DNA from: an uncultured bacterium
GTDB lineage: Bacteria > Armatimonadota > Zipacnadia > Zipacnadales > Zipacnadaceae
Direction: 5' to 3'
Assembly: GCA_937928475.1 (NCBI GenBank)
Contig: CALFVE010000175.1
Location: 1-9,735 of the forward strand
Length of the DNA: 9,735 nt
Within the stretch, counting starts at the first letter, position 1, and every line of letters starts with the position of its first letter. Shown here one piece after another: positions 1 to 8,400 of this stretch. The position numbers and the translations under genes were made by a program. The notes below the pieces were generated by a model. That model searched no databases. It was not told where the DNA came from and saw only the letters and a program-made list of their open reading frames with translations.

Positions 1-3000
1 CGCCGGGAGAGCGGAAGGTGATGGTGATCGCGGGGAGTTGGACTGATGTCACGCTGTGGTCGCCGGGCAACCCGAAGCTCTACCACTTCCGGGCGACGGT
101 GGCATTGAAGGGGGAGCCGGCTACAGTGGTGGATGAAGACCGGGTGCGCTTTGGCTTCCGGGAAGTATGGGTGGAGAAGGGGCGGATTCAACTCAACGGC
201 GTGCCCGTGTTCTTCGGAGGGGACAGCATTACCCGTTACAATAGGACGTTCGACCATCAGGGTTCGGTTGAGATTATCAAGTCGCGGCAGCAAACCTTCC
301 GGACAGTGATGATGCGCACGCACTGGGACCCTGTGGAGCAGTGTTTCCTCGACGCCGCCGACGAGCTGGGAATGACCATCCTGGTCCAGAACTACCCGAC
401 GGCCGGCGCCTCGGGGGAGAGCGATCCCCAGTTTTGGACGGAGTTGACGCGGCAGTTTGTGGATTACGTGAAACTGTCGCGCAATCACCCGTCGGTGCTG
501 ATCTGGGCGACCGATAACGAATCGACCTTCACCAGCGGTATGCCCGATCTGTACGCCCCGAGCGTGCCCTATCTGATCAACATGATGAAGGCCATCCGGG
601 AGGTTGATCCTACACGACTGGTGACCAGTTCCCACGCTTACGACTTGCGGGGACACTCGGACCTGTTCGATGCCGGATACAACAACCATGGCTACCATAC
701 TCGCTTTCCTTCGGACATGCTCCAGTACAGGAGCTGGTACTTCCCCTTCAACGAGGTGTGGGACCGAGTCAAGCCTGTGTGCGTAGACGAGTGGGGCGAG
801 GGCTTCAGCGTGCAGGCGGCGGCGGGTGCCTTCGGAGATCTGGGTTATCGGCCTCCCCTGGGGCTGGAGATCCAAGACATTCCGGACTTGCGTTCGCTGT
901 GGGTGCGGTACCATCAGGCCTGGGGGCAATACGTCGGGATTATGGAGACCCGCAAGCAGAATAGTGTTTCGGTGCTGCTAGCCTTCGGCGACCGCCTGGG
1001 GCATTTCCACGCCAACGGTGACAGGGGAGCATATGGCTATGGCGTAGTGCCGCCGGAGATAGTGGAGTGCGCGCAGAAGAACTTCGCCCGAATTGTGGCC
1101 TTCCCCAGCGATCTGTATCGCAGTTATTACGCGGGGGAGAAGATGGTGCGGCCGTATTTGGTGATCAACGAGAGCGACAGTGAGCTGCGCGGGGCGCTGA
1201 AGTGGCGGCTGGTGATGGGCAAGGAGATCATCGCGCCGACGGACGGAGGGCCGTGGCAGGTAGACGAGGCCACGGCACGGGAGGTGGGCGCAGGCGAGAT
1301 ACCGCTGTTGCTCAGTGCGGGGGAACGCAAGACGGTAGAGTTGGTGGCTAGCCTGCCGGCATCCAGCCAGCCGCAGGCGCTTTCTCTGCAGATCAGAGTG
1401 GAAAAAGAAGGCGAGGGCGTTTACTTCGATGCGCAGCAGTACAGCATGGTGCCGCGGAGCGATCTAAGCAAGGCGCCACGGTTTGCTTTAGTGGGCGGCA
1501 AGGAGTCTCAGGGGCGGCTGTCGCGATTGAAGGCTGCCTTTGAGGCGCGTGAGGTAGCGGGGGCCGTCGCCTCGGGGCGGCCGATTGTGGTGGGCAGTGA
1601 CGCTCGGCTGCAGAGCGAGGAGTGGAAGCAACTGGAGGCCCATGTGGCAAAGGGTGGCAAACTACTAGTGCTGGCCCGCGATGGTCTGCCTGGTCGGTTT
1701 GGTGGGGTGGTTTTGGAAAACAGCGGGGAAGAGATCACCTATGCCCACAACCGAGCGCCGCACCATCCGGTGATGCAGGGGATCAACACTCAAGAGACTC
1801 GCTGGTGGCGGGAGGACTACCTGGTGGGCAAAGACGTGCTGGCTCGCCCTGGGGTAGGCAACTTCCGCATCCTGATGGACGCGGGCTTGGCAGAATTGGA
1901 CGGGGGGCAAGGGCTGTCTCTGACTCCGTTGGTGGAAGTAGTGGCCGGCAAGGGCAAGGCTCTGTTCTGCTCGTTGCTGTTGGAAGAGAAGGCCGCGGTA
2001 GAGCCGGGCGCGGCGCTGTTGCTGACACGGTGCCTGGATTATCTGAAAAGCGACGGAGCGGAACTGAAGCCCGCCGTAGCCTGGGGGGTTGACCTCTCGC
2101 GGGTACACGCGGAAGTTCTGCCGGCGGAAACTCCCCTTGATCCCCGAAGCGTGGCGGCGGTCGTAGTGAACGGGAGCGAAACGGTGGCTTCGGCGCGAGC
2201 CGGGCAACTGTTGGCCTATGCGCAAGCGGGCGGACAGGTAATAGTGCATCGAGTTGCTCCCGAAACCGCTTCGGCTTGGGGGCAGGTCTTTGGAATTGAT
2301 TTGCAGGCCAAGCCGACCATGACCCGCTGGTTGGCCATCGAGCCGGACGATCCGGCCTTGTGGGGGATGTCGCACTATGACGTGCACTGGACCTGGAGCG
2401 GCGGCTTGGGGCGGTTCCTGGAGAAAGGACAGATCACCGACGCAGAACTTATCTGCGGCAGCCCCCAAGCAAAGACCTTTGTGGAGCCGGGTGCAGTTGT
2501 GATCGTGCCAGTGGGGAAAGGGAAAGTGATCTTTGATCAGGTGCTATGGGATCGGCCGGCTCCGGGCGCGTATTTGCAGGCTCGCGCCGATGAGTACCTC
2601 ACGCAGTTGCTGACCAACCTAGGGGTGAAGATTACCCCGCCGCGGGCGACTTCTGCCAAGGCTAACGAGTGGCTGATCCTGGGGCCGTTCCGGCTGGCCA
2701 ACAACTACCGGGGTTCGCAGAAGGAATTCAACCTGCCTGATGAGGCGAACTTGGTCGCCAAAGAGGGGGACACTTACCAGGGTAAGCGCTGGGAGCGAGC
2801 CAAGCTGGAAGTGCGGGCGGGAGCCCGGAACAACCTAAACGGGTATTTCGGCACCCCCGACTGGACCAAGCCTTCGTGGGATTACTACGTGGCCTATGCC
2901 CAGGTGTACATCATCAGCGAGGAAGATCAGGAGGTCCTGCTCTGTGGGGGGGCAGATGATACGCTCAAGATGTATCTGAACGGGCAACTGCTCGAGACGG

Positions 3001-3167
3001 AGGAGGAACTGGGCAATCTGCGGTCGGACGAGGACGTGCAGATCAAGGTGCACTTGCATAAGGGCAAGAACCGACTGCTGGTGAAGTGTGCCAATTGGCT
3101 GGGGGCGTGGGGGTTTGTGGTCAAGGTAAGGGACGCCGCCTTCGACGTGCAATTCACTACCGAATAG
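1..3167 (+). CDS. GH2-type glycoside hydrolase with extra C-terminal domain, 5'-truncated by window edge
   Basis: Partial gene: the frame is open from base 3, and its first residues (PGERKVM) match residue 256 onward of the complete paralog at 5457-8855, so about 255 N-terminal residues (signal peptide, jelly-roll, part of the Ig-like domain) lie upstream. The GTG at 18 is internal, not the start. About 1054 residues are visible. A TIM barrel begins near FGFREVW (about base 162). The GH2 acid/base is the Glu of TDNE (519-521) in RNHPSVLIWATDNE. The likely nucleophile is the Glu of VDEWGE (789-791). A beta domain and two Rossmann/GATase-like modules follow. From about 2658 there is an extra domain of about 167 residues, starting WLILGPF and ending in a KGKNRLLVKCANW segment; it looks like the PA14/galactose-binding-like beta-sandwich modules of other exoenzymes. 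Family knowledge: GH2 enzymes are retaining exo-glycosidases (galactosidase, glucuronidase, mannosidase and others). The substrate is not determinable. Probably exported, like its paralogs. Confidence 0.85.
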   Translation, partial: PGERKVMVIAGSWTDVTLWSPGNPKLYHFRATVALKGEPATVVDEDRVRFGFREVWVEKGRIQLNGVPVFFGGDSITRYNRTFDHQGSVEIIKSRQQTFRTVMMRTHWDPVEQCFLDAADELGMTILVQNYPTAGASGESDPQFWTELTRQFVDYVKLSRNHPSVLIWATDNESTFTSGMPDLYAPSVPYLINMMKAIREVDPTRLVTSSHAYDLRGHSDLFDAGYNNHGYHTRFPSDMLQYRSWYFPFNEVWDRVKPVCVDEWGEGFSVQAAAGAFGDLGYRPPLGLEIQDIPDLRSLWVRYHQAWGQYVGIMETRKQNSVSVLLAFGDRLGHFHANGDRGAYGYGVVPPEIVECAQKNFARIVAFPSDLYRSYYAGEKMVRPYLVINESDSELRGALKWRLVMGKEIIAPTDGGPWQVDEATAREVGAGEIPLLLSAGERKTVELVASLPASSQPQALSLQIRVEKEGEGVYFDAQQYSMVPRSDLSKAPRFALVGGKESQGRLSRLKAAFEAREVAGAVASGRPIVVGSDARLQSEEWKQLEAHVAKGGKLLVLARDGLPGRFGGVVLENSGEEITYAHNRAPHHPVMQGINTQETRWWREDYLVGKDVLARPGVGNFRILMDAGLAELDGGQGLSLTPLVEVVAGKGKALFCSLLLEEKAAVEPGAALLLTRCLDYLKSDGAELKPAVAWGVDLSRVHAEVLPAETPLDPRSVAAVVVNGSETVASARAGQLLAYAQAGGQVIVHRVAPETASAWGQVFGIDLQAKPTMTRWLAIEPDDPALWGMSHYDVHWTWSGGLGRFLEKGQITDAELICGSPQAKTFVEPGAVVIVPVGKGKVIFDQVLWDRPAPGAYLQARADEYLTQLLTNLGVKITPPRATSAKANEWLILGPFRLANNYRGSQKEFNLPDEANLVAKEGDTYQGKRWERAKLEVRAGARNNLNGYFGTPDWTKPSWDYYVAYAQVYIISEEDQEVLLCGGADDTLKMYLNGQLLETEEELGNLRSDEDVQIKVHLHKGKNRLLVKCANWLGAWGFVVKVRDAAFDVQFTTE
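2658..3164 (+). other. Extra C-terminal beta-sandwich-like domain of the first GH2 paralog
   Basis: The complete paralog stops 3 residues after its LTNLGVKLTP segment. The first copy has the matching LTNLGVKITP segment and then continues for about 170 residues. The added part opens with NEWLILGPF and contains DDTLKMYLNGQLL, LHKGKNRLLVKCANW and GAWGFVVKVRD. This order (W-x-x-x-GPF start, a strand with D-x-x-x-x-Y-x-N-G, then K-G-x-N-x-L-L-V-K) is what I expect of PA14-like or galactose-binding-like beta-sandwich modules attached to secreted enzymes. A role in carbohydrate or surface binding is inference; the fold assignment is by eye. Confidence 0.55.
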
Positions 3168-3175
3168 GTCGGCTG

Positions 3176-3274
3176 GCCGGCCCTCTCTGCGGGAAAGGCT
3201 CGGAGCGCACCTCTCAGGTGCCGTCGTCGTGGAGAAGCCCAAATTCTGAGCCGAAGGCCGCAGGGAGGGCCGGC
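3176..3274. repeat. Nested inverted repeat, candidate structured leader/intergenic element
   Basis: Bases 3176-3192 pair with 3258-3274 over 17 consecutive positions, with a single G-U wobble (3186/3264). Inside this, 3197-3205 can pair with 3244-3252 (9 pairs, two of them G-U). Further in, 3207-3212 and 3216-3221 form a perfect 6-bp hairpin with a 3-nt loop (GCACCT/AGGTGC). The element starts 9 nt after the GH2 stop codon and ends 33 nt before the membrane-protein start. No T-run follows either arm, so it is not a standard intrinsic terminator. It could act on the downstream mRNA, protect the 3' end of the upstream mRNA, or be a small dispersed palindromic repeat. The pairing was read directly; function is unknown. 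Confidence 0.6.
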
Positions 3275-3288
3275 ATTGACCGTTGCGC

Positions 3289-3293
3289 AAGGG
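3289..3293 (+). promoter_or_regulatory. Weak ribosome binding site of the membrane-protein gene
   Basis: AAGGG lies 14 nt before the ATG at 3308, further than usual. It is the only Shine-Dalgarno-like run near that start. The same reading frame is open upstream of 3308, back into the preceding gene, so the site does not firmly settle the start. The ATG is preferred because it gives a short polar N-terminus before the first membrane segment, and because translation from further upstream would run through the inverted repeat. Confidence 0.35.
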
Positions 3294-3307
3294 TTGAGCT
3301 AAGTATC

Positions 3308-5308
3308 ATGAGCACGAGCGTGATTCGGCCCCGCGAGAAGGCGTCGCCTCACGCGCTTCGTGAGCGAAGAGAGCCACTGCGCCCGGCAGTGCTGGTGGGA
3401 GGACTGTTGGCCAGCACCTTCCTGGTGGCTATTACCCCCTTCAACGACACCAAGGTACTGGGCACCTACATCGCGGGCAATCACTTTCCCTTTGGGGCTT
3501 TCGCAGTACTGGTGCTCTTAACGGGGGGCATCAACCCGCTGCTAACCAGGCTCAAGTCCGCCTGGGCGCTGTCGCCGGCTCAACTCATCGCCATCTGGGC
3601 TATGATCGCAGTGCCCTCGGGAATCCCCTCCTCGGGCCTGATGCGGTACTTGGTGCCCAGTATTACTGCTTTGTCGTACTACTCTTCCCCCGAGAACAAG
3701 TGGGAGGACACCTTTGGCTCCCTGATAGACAGCTCGCTGCGCATAACTGACGAAGCGGCAGCCCGCGGCTTCTACGAGGGGCTGCCCCCGGGCGTCGGTG
3801 TGCCCTGGCACCTGTGGCTAACTCCCATGGCGGTTTGGACTATCTACACGCTTGGGCTTTACTTGATGATGGTAAGCCTCTCGGTCCTGCTCCGGCGTCG
3901 GTGGGCGGATCAAGAGCGTTTTGCTTTCCCGCTGGTACAGGTTCCGGTGGAACTGGCCAGAGCGCCCGCGCCAGGGCGAGTTCTGAACGATTTCTTCCGC
4001 AATCCCCGGGTCTGGGCCGCGGTGCTGATCGTCACCGTCATTCATACCCTTAACGGGTTGCACCAGCTGTATCCCCAGGTGGCTTCGGTCAGGATGAGGT
4101 TTTCCTTTGAGTTCAAGGAGTTTCCCTGGCGGCACGCCTGGGGGCTACACCTCTGCATCTTCCCCATGGTCATCGGCCTGGGCTATCTGCTAAGCACCGA
4201 GGTGTTGCTGAGCCTGTGGTTCTTTCATCTGTTCTTCAAGGTGCAGGCCATTGTCTTTGGGGTCCTGGGGATACCGATGGGGGCCGCGGGAGCCTCCTAT
4301 GGAGGGACCAAATGGTCGGCTACGGAGGAGGCGGGCGGCACCTTGGGCTTGGCTGGCTGGTTCTTGTGGATCGCCCGCCACTACCTGGGCCAGGTGTTTC
4401 GCCAGGCTTTCACCGGTAGGCAGGAACTCGACGACTCCGAAGAACCTTTGCGCTACCGAACCGCAGTCATCGGCTTTCTTCTGGGCAGCGCTATCATGGT
4501 GGCATGGCTGACCTACTTTGGAGGGAGTCTCTTCCTGGCCCTGGCCAATGTGGTGCTGGGCATCTGCGTCTTCATCACGCTGGCCTGGACTACCGCGCAG
4601 GGCGGCTTGATCTTCGTCCAGCCTACTTTCGCCAGCACGGAGACTACCGCGATTCTTGTAGGTAGCAGATTTTTCTCCCTGCAGGCGCTAGTCGTGAACA
4701 TGCTCAACGAACAGATCTATCGCATGGACCTGCGCGAGTACATGCTCCCTTCGCTGCTCAACGCGCATAAGGCCTGCGACGAGGTCGGCCTCGATCGCCG
4801 GACGTTGACAATTAGGGGAATCGTTCCCAGCATCGCACTGGCCTTGATTGCGGGAGGAATCGCGAGCATCGCTCTGCCTTACGTCAGCGGGGGCGGGTAC
4901 TCCACGCCGGCGACCTGGACGTACCGCTGGGCCCCCAGGATTACCTACAACTTCGGCAGTCAGTATTTGGTTCAGTCCTCCGGGCCGGAATGGCCACTCA
5001 TTGCTCACTTTGGCGGCGGCATGCTTTTCACGCTGGGGCTGATGGCACTGCGGAAGAACTTGTCTTGGTTTTCGCTGCACCCTGTCGGCTTCTTGATTGC
5101 TGCGGGCTATCCCAGCGGTCAACTGTGGTTCTCCCTGTTTGTCGCCTGGCTGCTGAAGAGCGCAGTCATGAAGTACGGAGGCTACAAGACCTTCCAAACG
5201 CTGCGCCCATTCTTTCTCGGCTTGGTCGTCGGCGATACGCTCAACGGCGTGGCTTGGATCGTGGTGGGGCTGATCACGAAGACTGGCTACCTGGTACTGC
5301 CTGGCTGA
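3308..5308 (+). CDS. Polytopic membrane protein, DUF6785/DUF6784-like
   Basis: 666 residues from the ATG at 3308 (MSTSVIRPRE). A polar basic N-terminus of about 25 residues is followed by roughly 12-14 hydrophobic segments, for example near residues 26-44, 61-80, 90-108, 170-195, 233-250, 281-325, 388-435 and 509-530, with the last at the C-terminus. After the fourth segment comes RRRWADQERFAFPLVQVPVE. A W-x-x-x-E-R-x-x-F-P-x-x-Q-x-P motif of this kind is, from memory, typical of the DUF6785 family, which has a faint resemblance to oligopeptide-type (OPT) transporters. A later region with GPEWPLIAHFGGG and FSLHPVGFLIA fits the DUF6784 half. No signal peptide or enzymatic motif is seen. It lies between secreted GH2 paralogs on the same strand, so uptake or export of a sugar-related solute is plausible but unproven. 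The reading frame is open upstream to 3086, but that extension would overlap the previous gene by 82 nt and is rejected. Confidence 0.75.
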   Translation: MSTSVIRPREKASPHALRERREPLRPAVLVGGLLASTFLVAITPFNDTKVLGTYIAGNHFPFGAFAVLVLLTGGINPLLTRLKSAWALSPAQLIAIWAMIAVPSGIPSSGLMRYLVPSITALSYYSSPENKWEDTFGSLIDSSLRITDEAAARGFYEGLPPGVGVPWHLWLTPMAVWTIYTLGLYLMMVSLSVLLRRRWADQERFAFPLVQVPVELARAPAPGRVLNDFFRNPRVWAAVLIVTVIHTLNGLHQLYPQVASVRMRFSFEFKEFPWRHAWGLHLCIFPMVIGLGYLLSTEVLLSLWFFHLFFKVQAIVFGVLGIPMGAAGASYGGTKWSATEEAGGTLGLAGWFLWIARHYLGQVFRQAFTGRQELDDSEEPLRYRTAVIGFLLGSAIMVAWLTYFGGSLFLALANVVLGICVFITLAWTTAQGGLIFVQPTFASTETTAILVGSRFFSLQALVVNMLNEQIYRMDLREYMLPSLLNAHKACDEVGLDRRTLTIRGIVPSIALALIAGGIASIALPYVSGGGYSTPATWTYRWAPRITYNFGSQYLVQSSGPEWPLIAHFGGGMLFTLGLMALRKNLSWFSLHPVGFLIAAGYPSGQLWFSLFVAWLLKSAVMKYGGYKTFQTLRPFFLGLVVGDTLNGVAWIVVGLITKTGYLVLPG

Positions 5309-5436
5309 AGAGAGCGGCAAGCGCGAACGATCGTGCAACCATACCCGACGATGAAGGGACACAACCGATAGGCCCACCGGTAACCACGTGGCCGGCTTCG
5401 GGGGGATGAGTGAGCCCTACAGATATGAACCGCGAA

Positions 5437-5443
5437 GGAGGAG
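5437..5443 (+). promoter_or_regulatory. Ribosome binding site of the complete GH2-type gene
   Basis: GGAGGAG sits 13 nt before the ATG at 5457. This start gives a classic signal peptide at once (MKCTVQFAGVFLLLAATV). In-frame upstream starts at 5388 (GTG) and 5406 (ATG) would put a charged, arginine-rich stretch ahead of that signal and are less likely. Confidence 0.65.
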
Positions 5444-5456
5444 AGTGTCCTCAACC

Positions 5457-8400
5457 ATGAAGTGCACAGTGCAGTTCGCGGGAGTATTCCTGTTACTCGC
5501 CGCAACCGTGACGTCCGGCGCGCTGGCAGAACGGAAGAGTGTGGACTCGATGGGGGAGTGGCGGCTGCTGCCGGTGGAGGGGCGAGAGATGGCAGCACCG
5601 GTACCGGCGGTGGATGACACTTGGCAGACCTACACGGCGCCTGGACTCTGGACCGACAACGTTCACGACAGCGCCTGGTTGGTGCGGACGGTGGAGATCG
5701 CCCCCGAGGACATAGGAAAAGTGTTCCAATTCCGGTTCCTTTCGGCCACCTATCACGCGCGACTGTTCGTGAACGGCCAGTTCATCGGGGAACACCGGGG
5801 CGGGGACAGCCCTTTCTTCATCACCGTACCGGACGGAGTGTTCAAGGCGGGCACCAACGTTATCGCTTTGGGTATGACCAATGCCTCCTCGGGTCTCAAG
5901 GACGGCCAGTGCATGATCCGGGACTTGAAGGTCACTAAGGCCCAGAACCGACAATGGTCGTCCTTCGGTGACCAAGCCGCGCTGGCCTTCAAATGGTGGT
6001 TGACAGAGATCGGCCTACTGCAAAAGGCTCAGTTATTGATACTGCCCCGCGTGTACGTGGACGATATCTTCGTCAAAACTTCGACCCGCAAGATGCGGTT
6101 GGAGGCGGAAGTGGAGGTGGTCAATGCCACAACTGAGCCCCAGACGGTGATCTTGGGCGGGCAGGCACTGGACGGAGACACGGTGGCCAAGAAGTTTTGG
6201 GATAATCAGTGGACGCTGGCACCGGGAGAGCGGAAAGTGATGACGATTGCGGGGAGCTGGACAGACGTGACCTTCTGGTCGCCGGGCAATCCGAAGCTCT
6301 ACCACTTCCGGGCGACCGTGAGCCTGAAAGAGCAGCCGGAACAGATCATAGACCAGGATCAAGTCAGGTTTGGTTTCCGGGAAGTCTGGATCGAAAACTG
6401 CCGGATCATACTCAACGGGGCGCCGGTGTTTTTTGGCGGGGCAAGCATTACTCGCTACGGCGACATCTTCACGTATGAGCGCGCCTATGAGTTGCTCAAG
6501 GGCCGCAAAGAGATTTGGCACAGCAATATGACGCGGACGCATCATGATTTGATGGAGCAGTGTTTCCTCGACGCGGCCGATGAGTTGGGGATGACCATCC
6601 TGGTGCAAAACGCTTACGGCTATGGTTCTGCGAGAGAAAGCAACCCGGCTTGGTGGGCCGACGCCACTCGGCAGTTCCTCGAGTACATAAAACTTTCCCG
6701 CAATCACCCCTCTGTGGTTATCTGGTCGACCGATAACGAAGGAACTTTCATCGGGGGAGGGCCGAAAATGGACGCACCCTCGGTTCCTTTCCTCATCGAT
6801 ATGATGTACCAGGTGCGGCGATTAGACCCTACTCGCCTGGTGACCAGTTCGCACAACCTGGACCTGCGCGGCCACTCGGATTTCTTGGACGCGGGGTACT
6901 GTACTCACGGCGAGTTCCGCTGTTTCCCGGTGGAGATGCTCCGGTTCCAGAGTTGGTTTTTCGATATGAACAAAGTCTGGGACCGGGTCAAGCCCATCTG
7001 CATAGATGAGTGGGGAGAGATGTTCGGTCTGGACCCCACCTGTGTGGACTTCGGCGACGTAGCCTTCTGGCCCCCCGTGAAAGAGCTGAGCATACCGAAT
7101 CTGCACACATTCTGGACGCGCTACCATCAGGCCTGGGGCCAGTACGTGGGGATTATGGAGACGCGGAAGCAGAACGCGACCTCGGTGCTACTGTGCTTCG
7201 GTGATCGGCTGTCAGCCTTTCCGTATGAGGGAGGGCCGCGGCAGCTTATGGGGCCGGAAATAGTCGAATGCGCGCATAAGAACTACGCTAGCATTGTAGC
7301 ATTTCCCCGGGAGTTGTATCGCGGCTATTACGCCGGGGAGAGAATGACTTTACCGTACTTAGTGATTAACGAGAGCGAGCGGGAGCTGGAGGGCCTGCTG
7401 CGCTGGCGATTGGTAACTGGGCAGGAGATCATCCGCCCCAAGGACGGGGAACCCTGGCAGATCGAGCCGACAACGGCCAAAGAGGTAGGGAAGGGACAAA
7501 TTCCGCTGCGATTGGCGGCTGGGGAGCGCAAGAGTTATGACATCGTCTGTGCACTTCCGTCGAGCGCTAATCCCCAGCCGCTGTCCTTGGCAGTGGAGCT
7601 GTGGGAAGGTGAGCGCTTGCTGTATAGCGATCAGCAGCAATACAGCATGGTGCCGCGCACCGACTTGCGCGGCGCGCCTGCTTTCGCCCTGGTGGGGGAG
7701 CGGGAGACGCGGACGCGCTTCGCGGAGTTGGGGGCGAACTGCACGCTGGCGCCGGTGGGAACCGCTGTGGCATCGGGCCGGCCGGTAGTGGTGGGCGTGG
7801 AGGCGATGCTAAGTCCTGAGGAGTGGCAGGCTTTGGACCGGTTTGTGGCCGGCGGGGGGAAACTATTGGTGCTCGCGCGGCGCGGGCTGCCGGCGACTTT
7901 CGGAGGCGTTCCTTTGGAGGAGTCGGGGAGGGACATTGTTAGAGCGCACAACCGGGCGCCGCTCCACCCGGTGATGAAGGGGTTCGGCTCCCAGGACTTT
8001 CGGTGGTGGCGAGACGACTATCTGATCAGTGACAACGCACTGGGGCGGCCTCACCAAGGCAACTTCCGGGTGTTGATAGATGCGGGGCGGGCCTGGTACT
8101 TCGCGGAGCGAGGGGAAGGGTTGTCCTTGACCCCGCTACTGGAGGTGGTGGCGGGTCGAGGCAAGGCACTGTTCTGCTCGCTGTTCTTGCAGGAAAGGGC
8201 CGCCAAGGAGCCTGCGGCTGCCCTGCTTCTACGTCGGATCCTGGACTATCTGCGGACTGACGGTAAGCCGCTGCTGCCGGCGGTAAGCTGGGGAGTGGAC
8301 TTGAGCGGAACCGGGGCCGAGTTGCTCCCGCCCGAAAGCGCGCTCAGCCCGCAGACAGTGGCGGTGGTGGTGGCCAACGGGGGCCAAGCACCGAGTTCGG

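Noticed and set aside
1665..2468. Long open frame on the minus strand (267 codons)
   Set aside because: It lies wholly inside the first GH2 gene, has a low-complexity composition rich in Arg, Pro and Gln, and is a shadow of GC-rich coding DNA. The same holds for the minus-strand frames at 2835-3290, 4688-5377, 6033-6707 and 8956-9495.
3086..3307. N-terminal extension of the membrane protein to a start at 3086
   Set aside because: It would overlap the GH2 gene by 82 nt, run through the inverted repeat and add a compositionally odd stretch with no hydrophobic or domain pattern. The ATG at 3308 is more natural.
5365..5401. Hairpin-like GC-rich stretch before the complete GH2 gene
   Set aside because: Only short 3-4 bp helices interrupted by bulges can be drawn, and no T-run follows, so neither a terminator nor a regulatory hairpin is supported.
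5309..5456. Possible promoter in the 148-nt gap
   Set aside because: I found no convincing pair of -35 and -10 elements; the gap is too GC-rich and the sigma factor preferences of the host are unknown.
5425..5460. Eleven-codon leader ORF whose TGA overlaps the ATG of the complete GH2 gene (ATGA)
   Set aside because: It has no ribosome binding site of its own and contains the Shine-Dalgarno site of the next gene; such short overlaps are common by chance.
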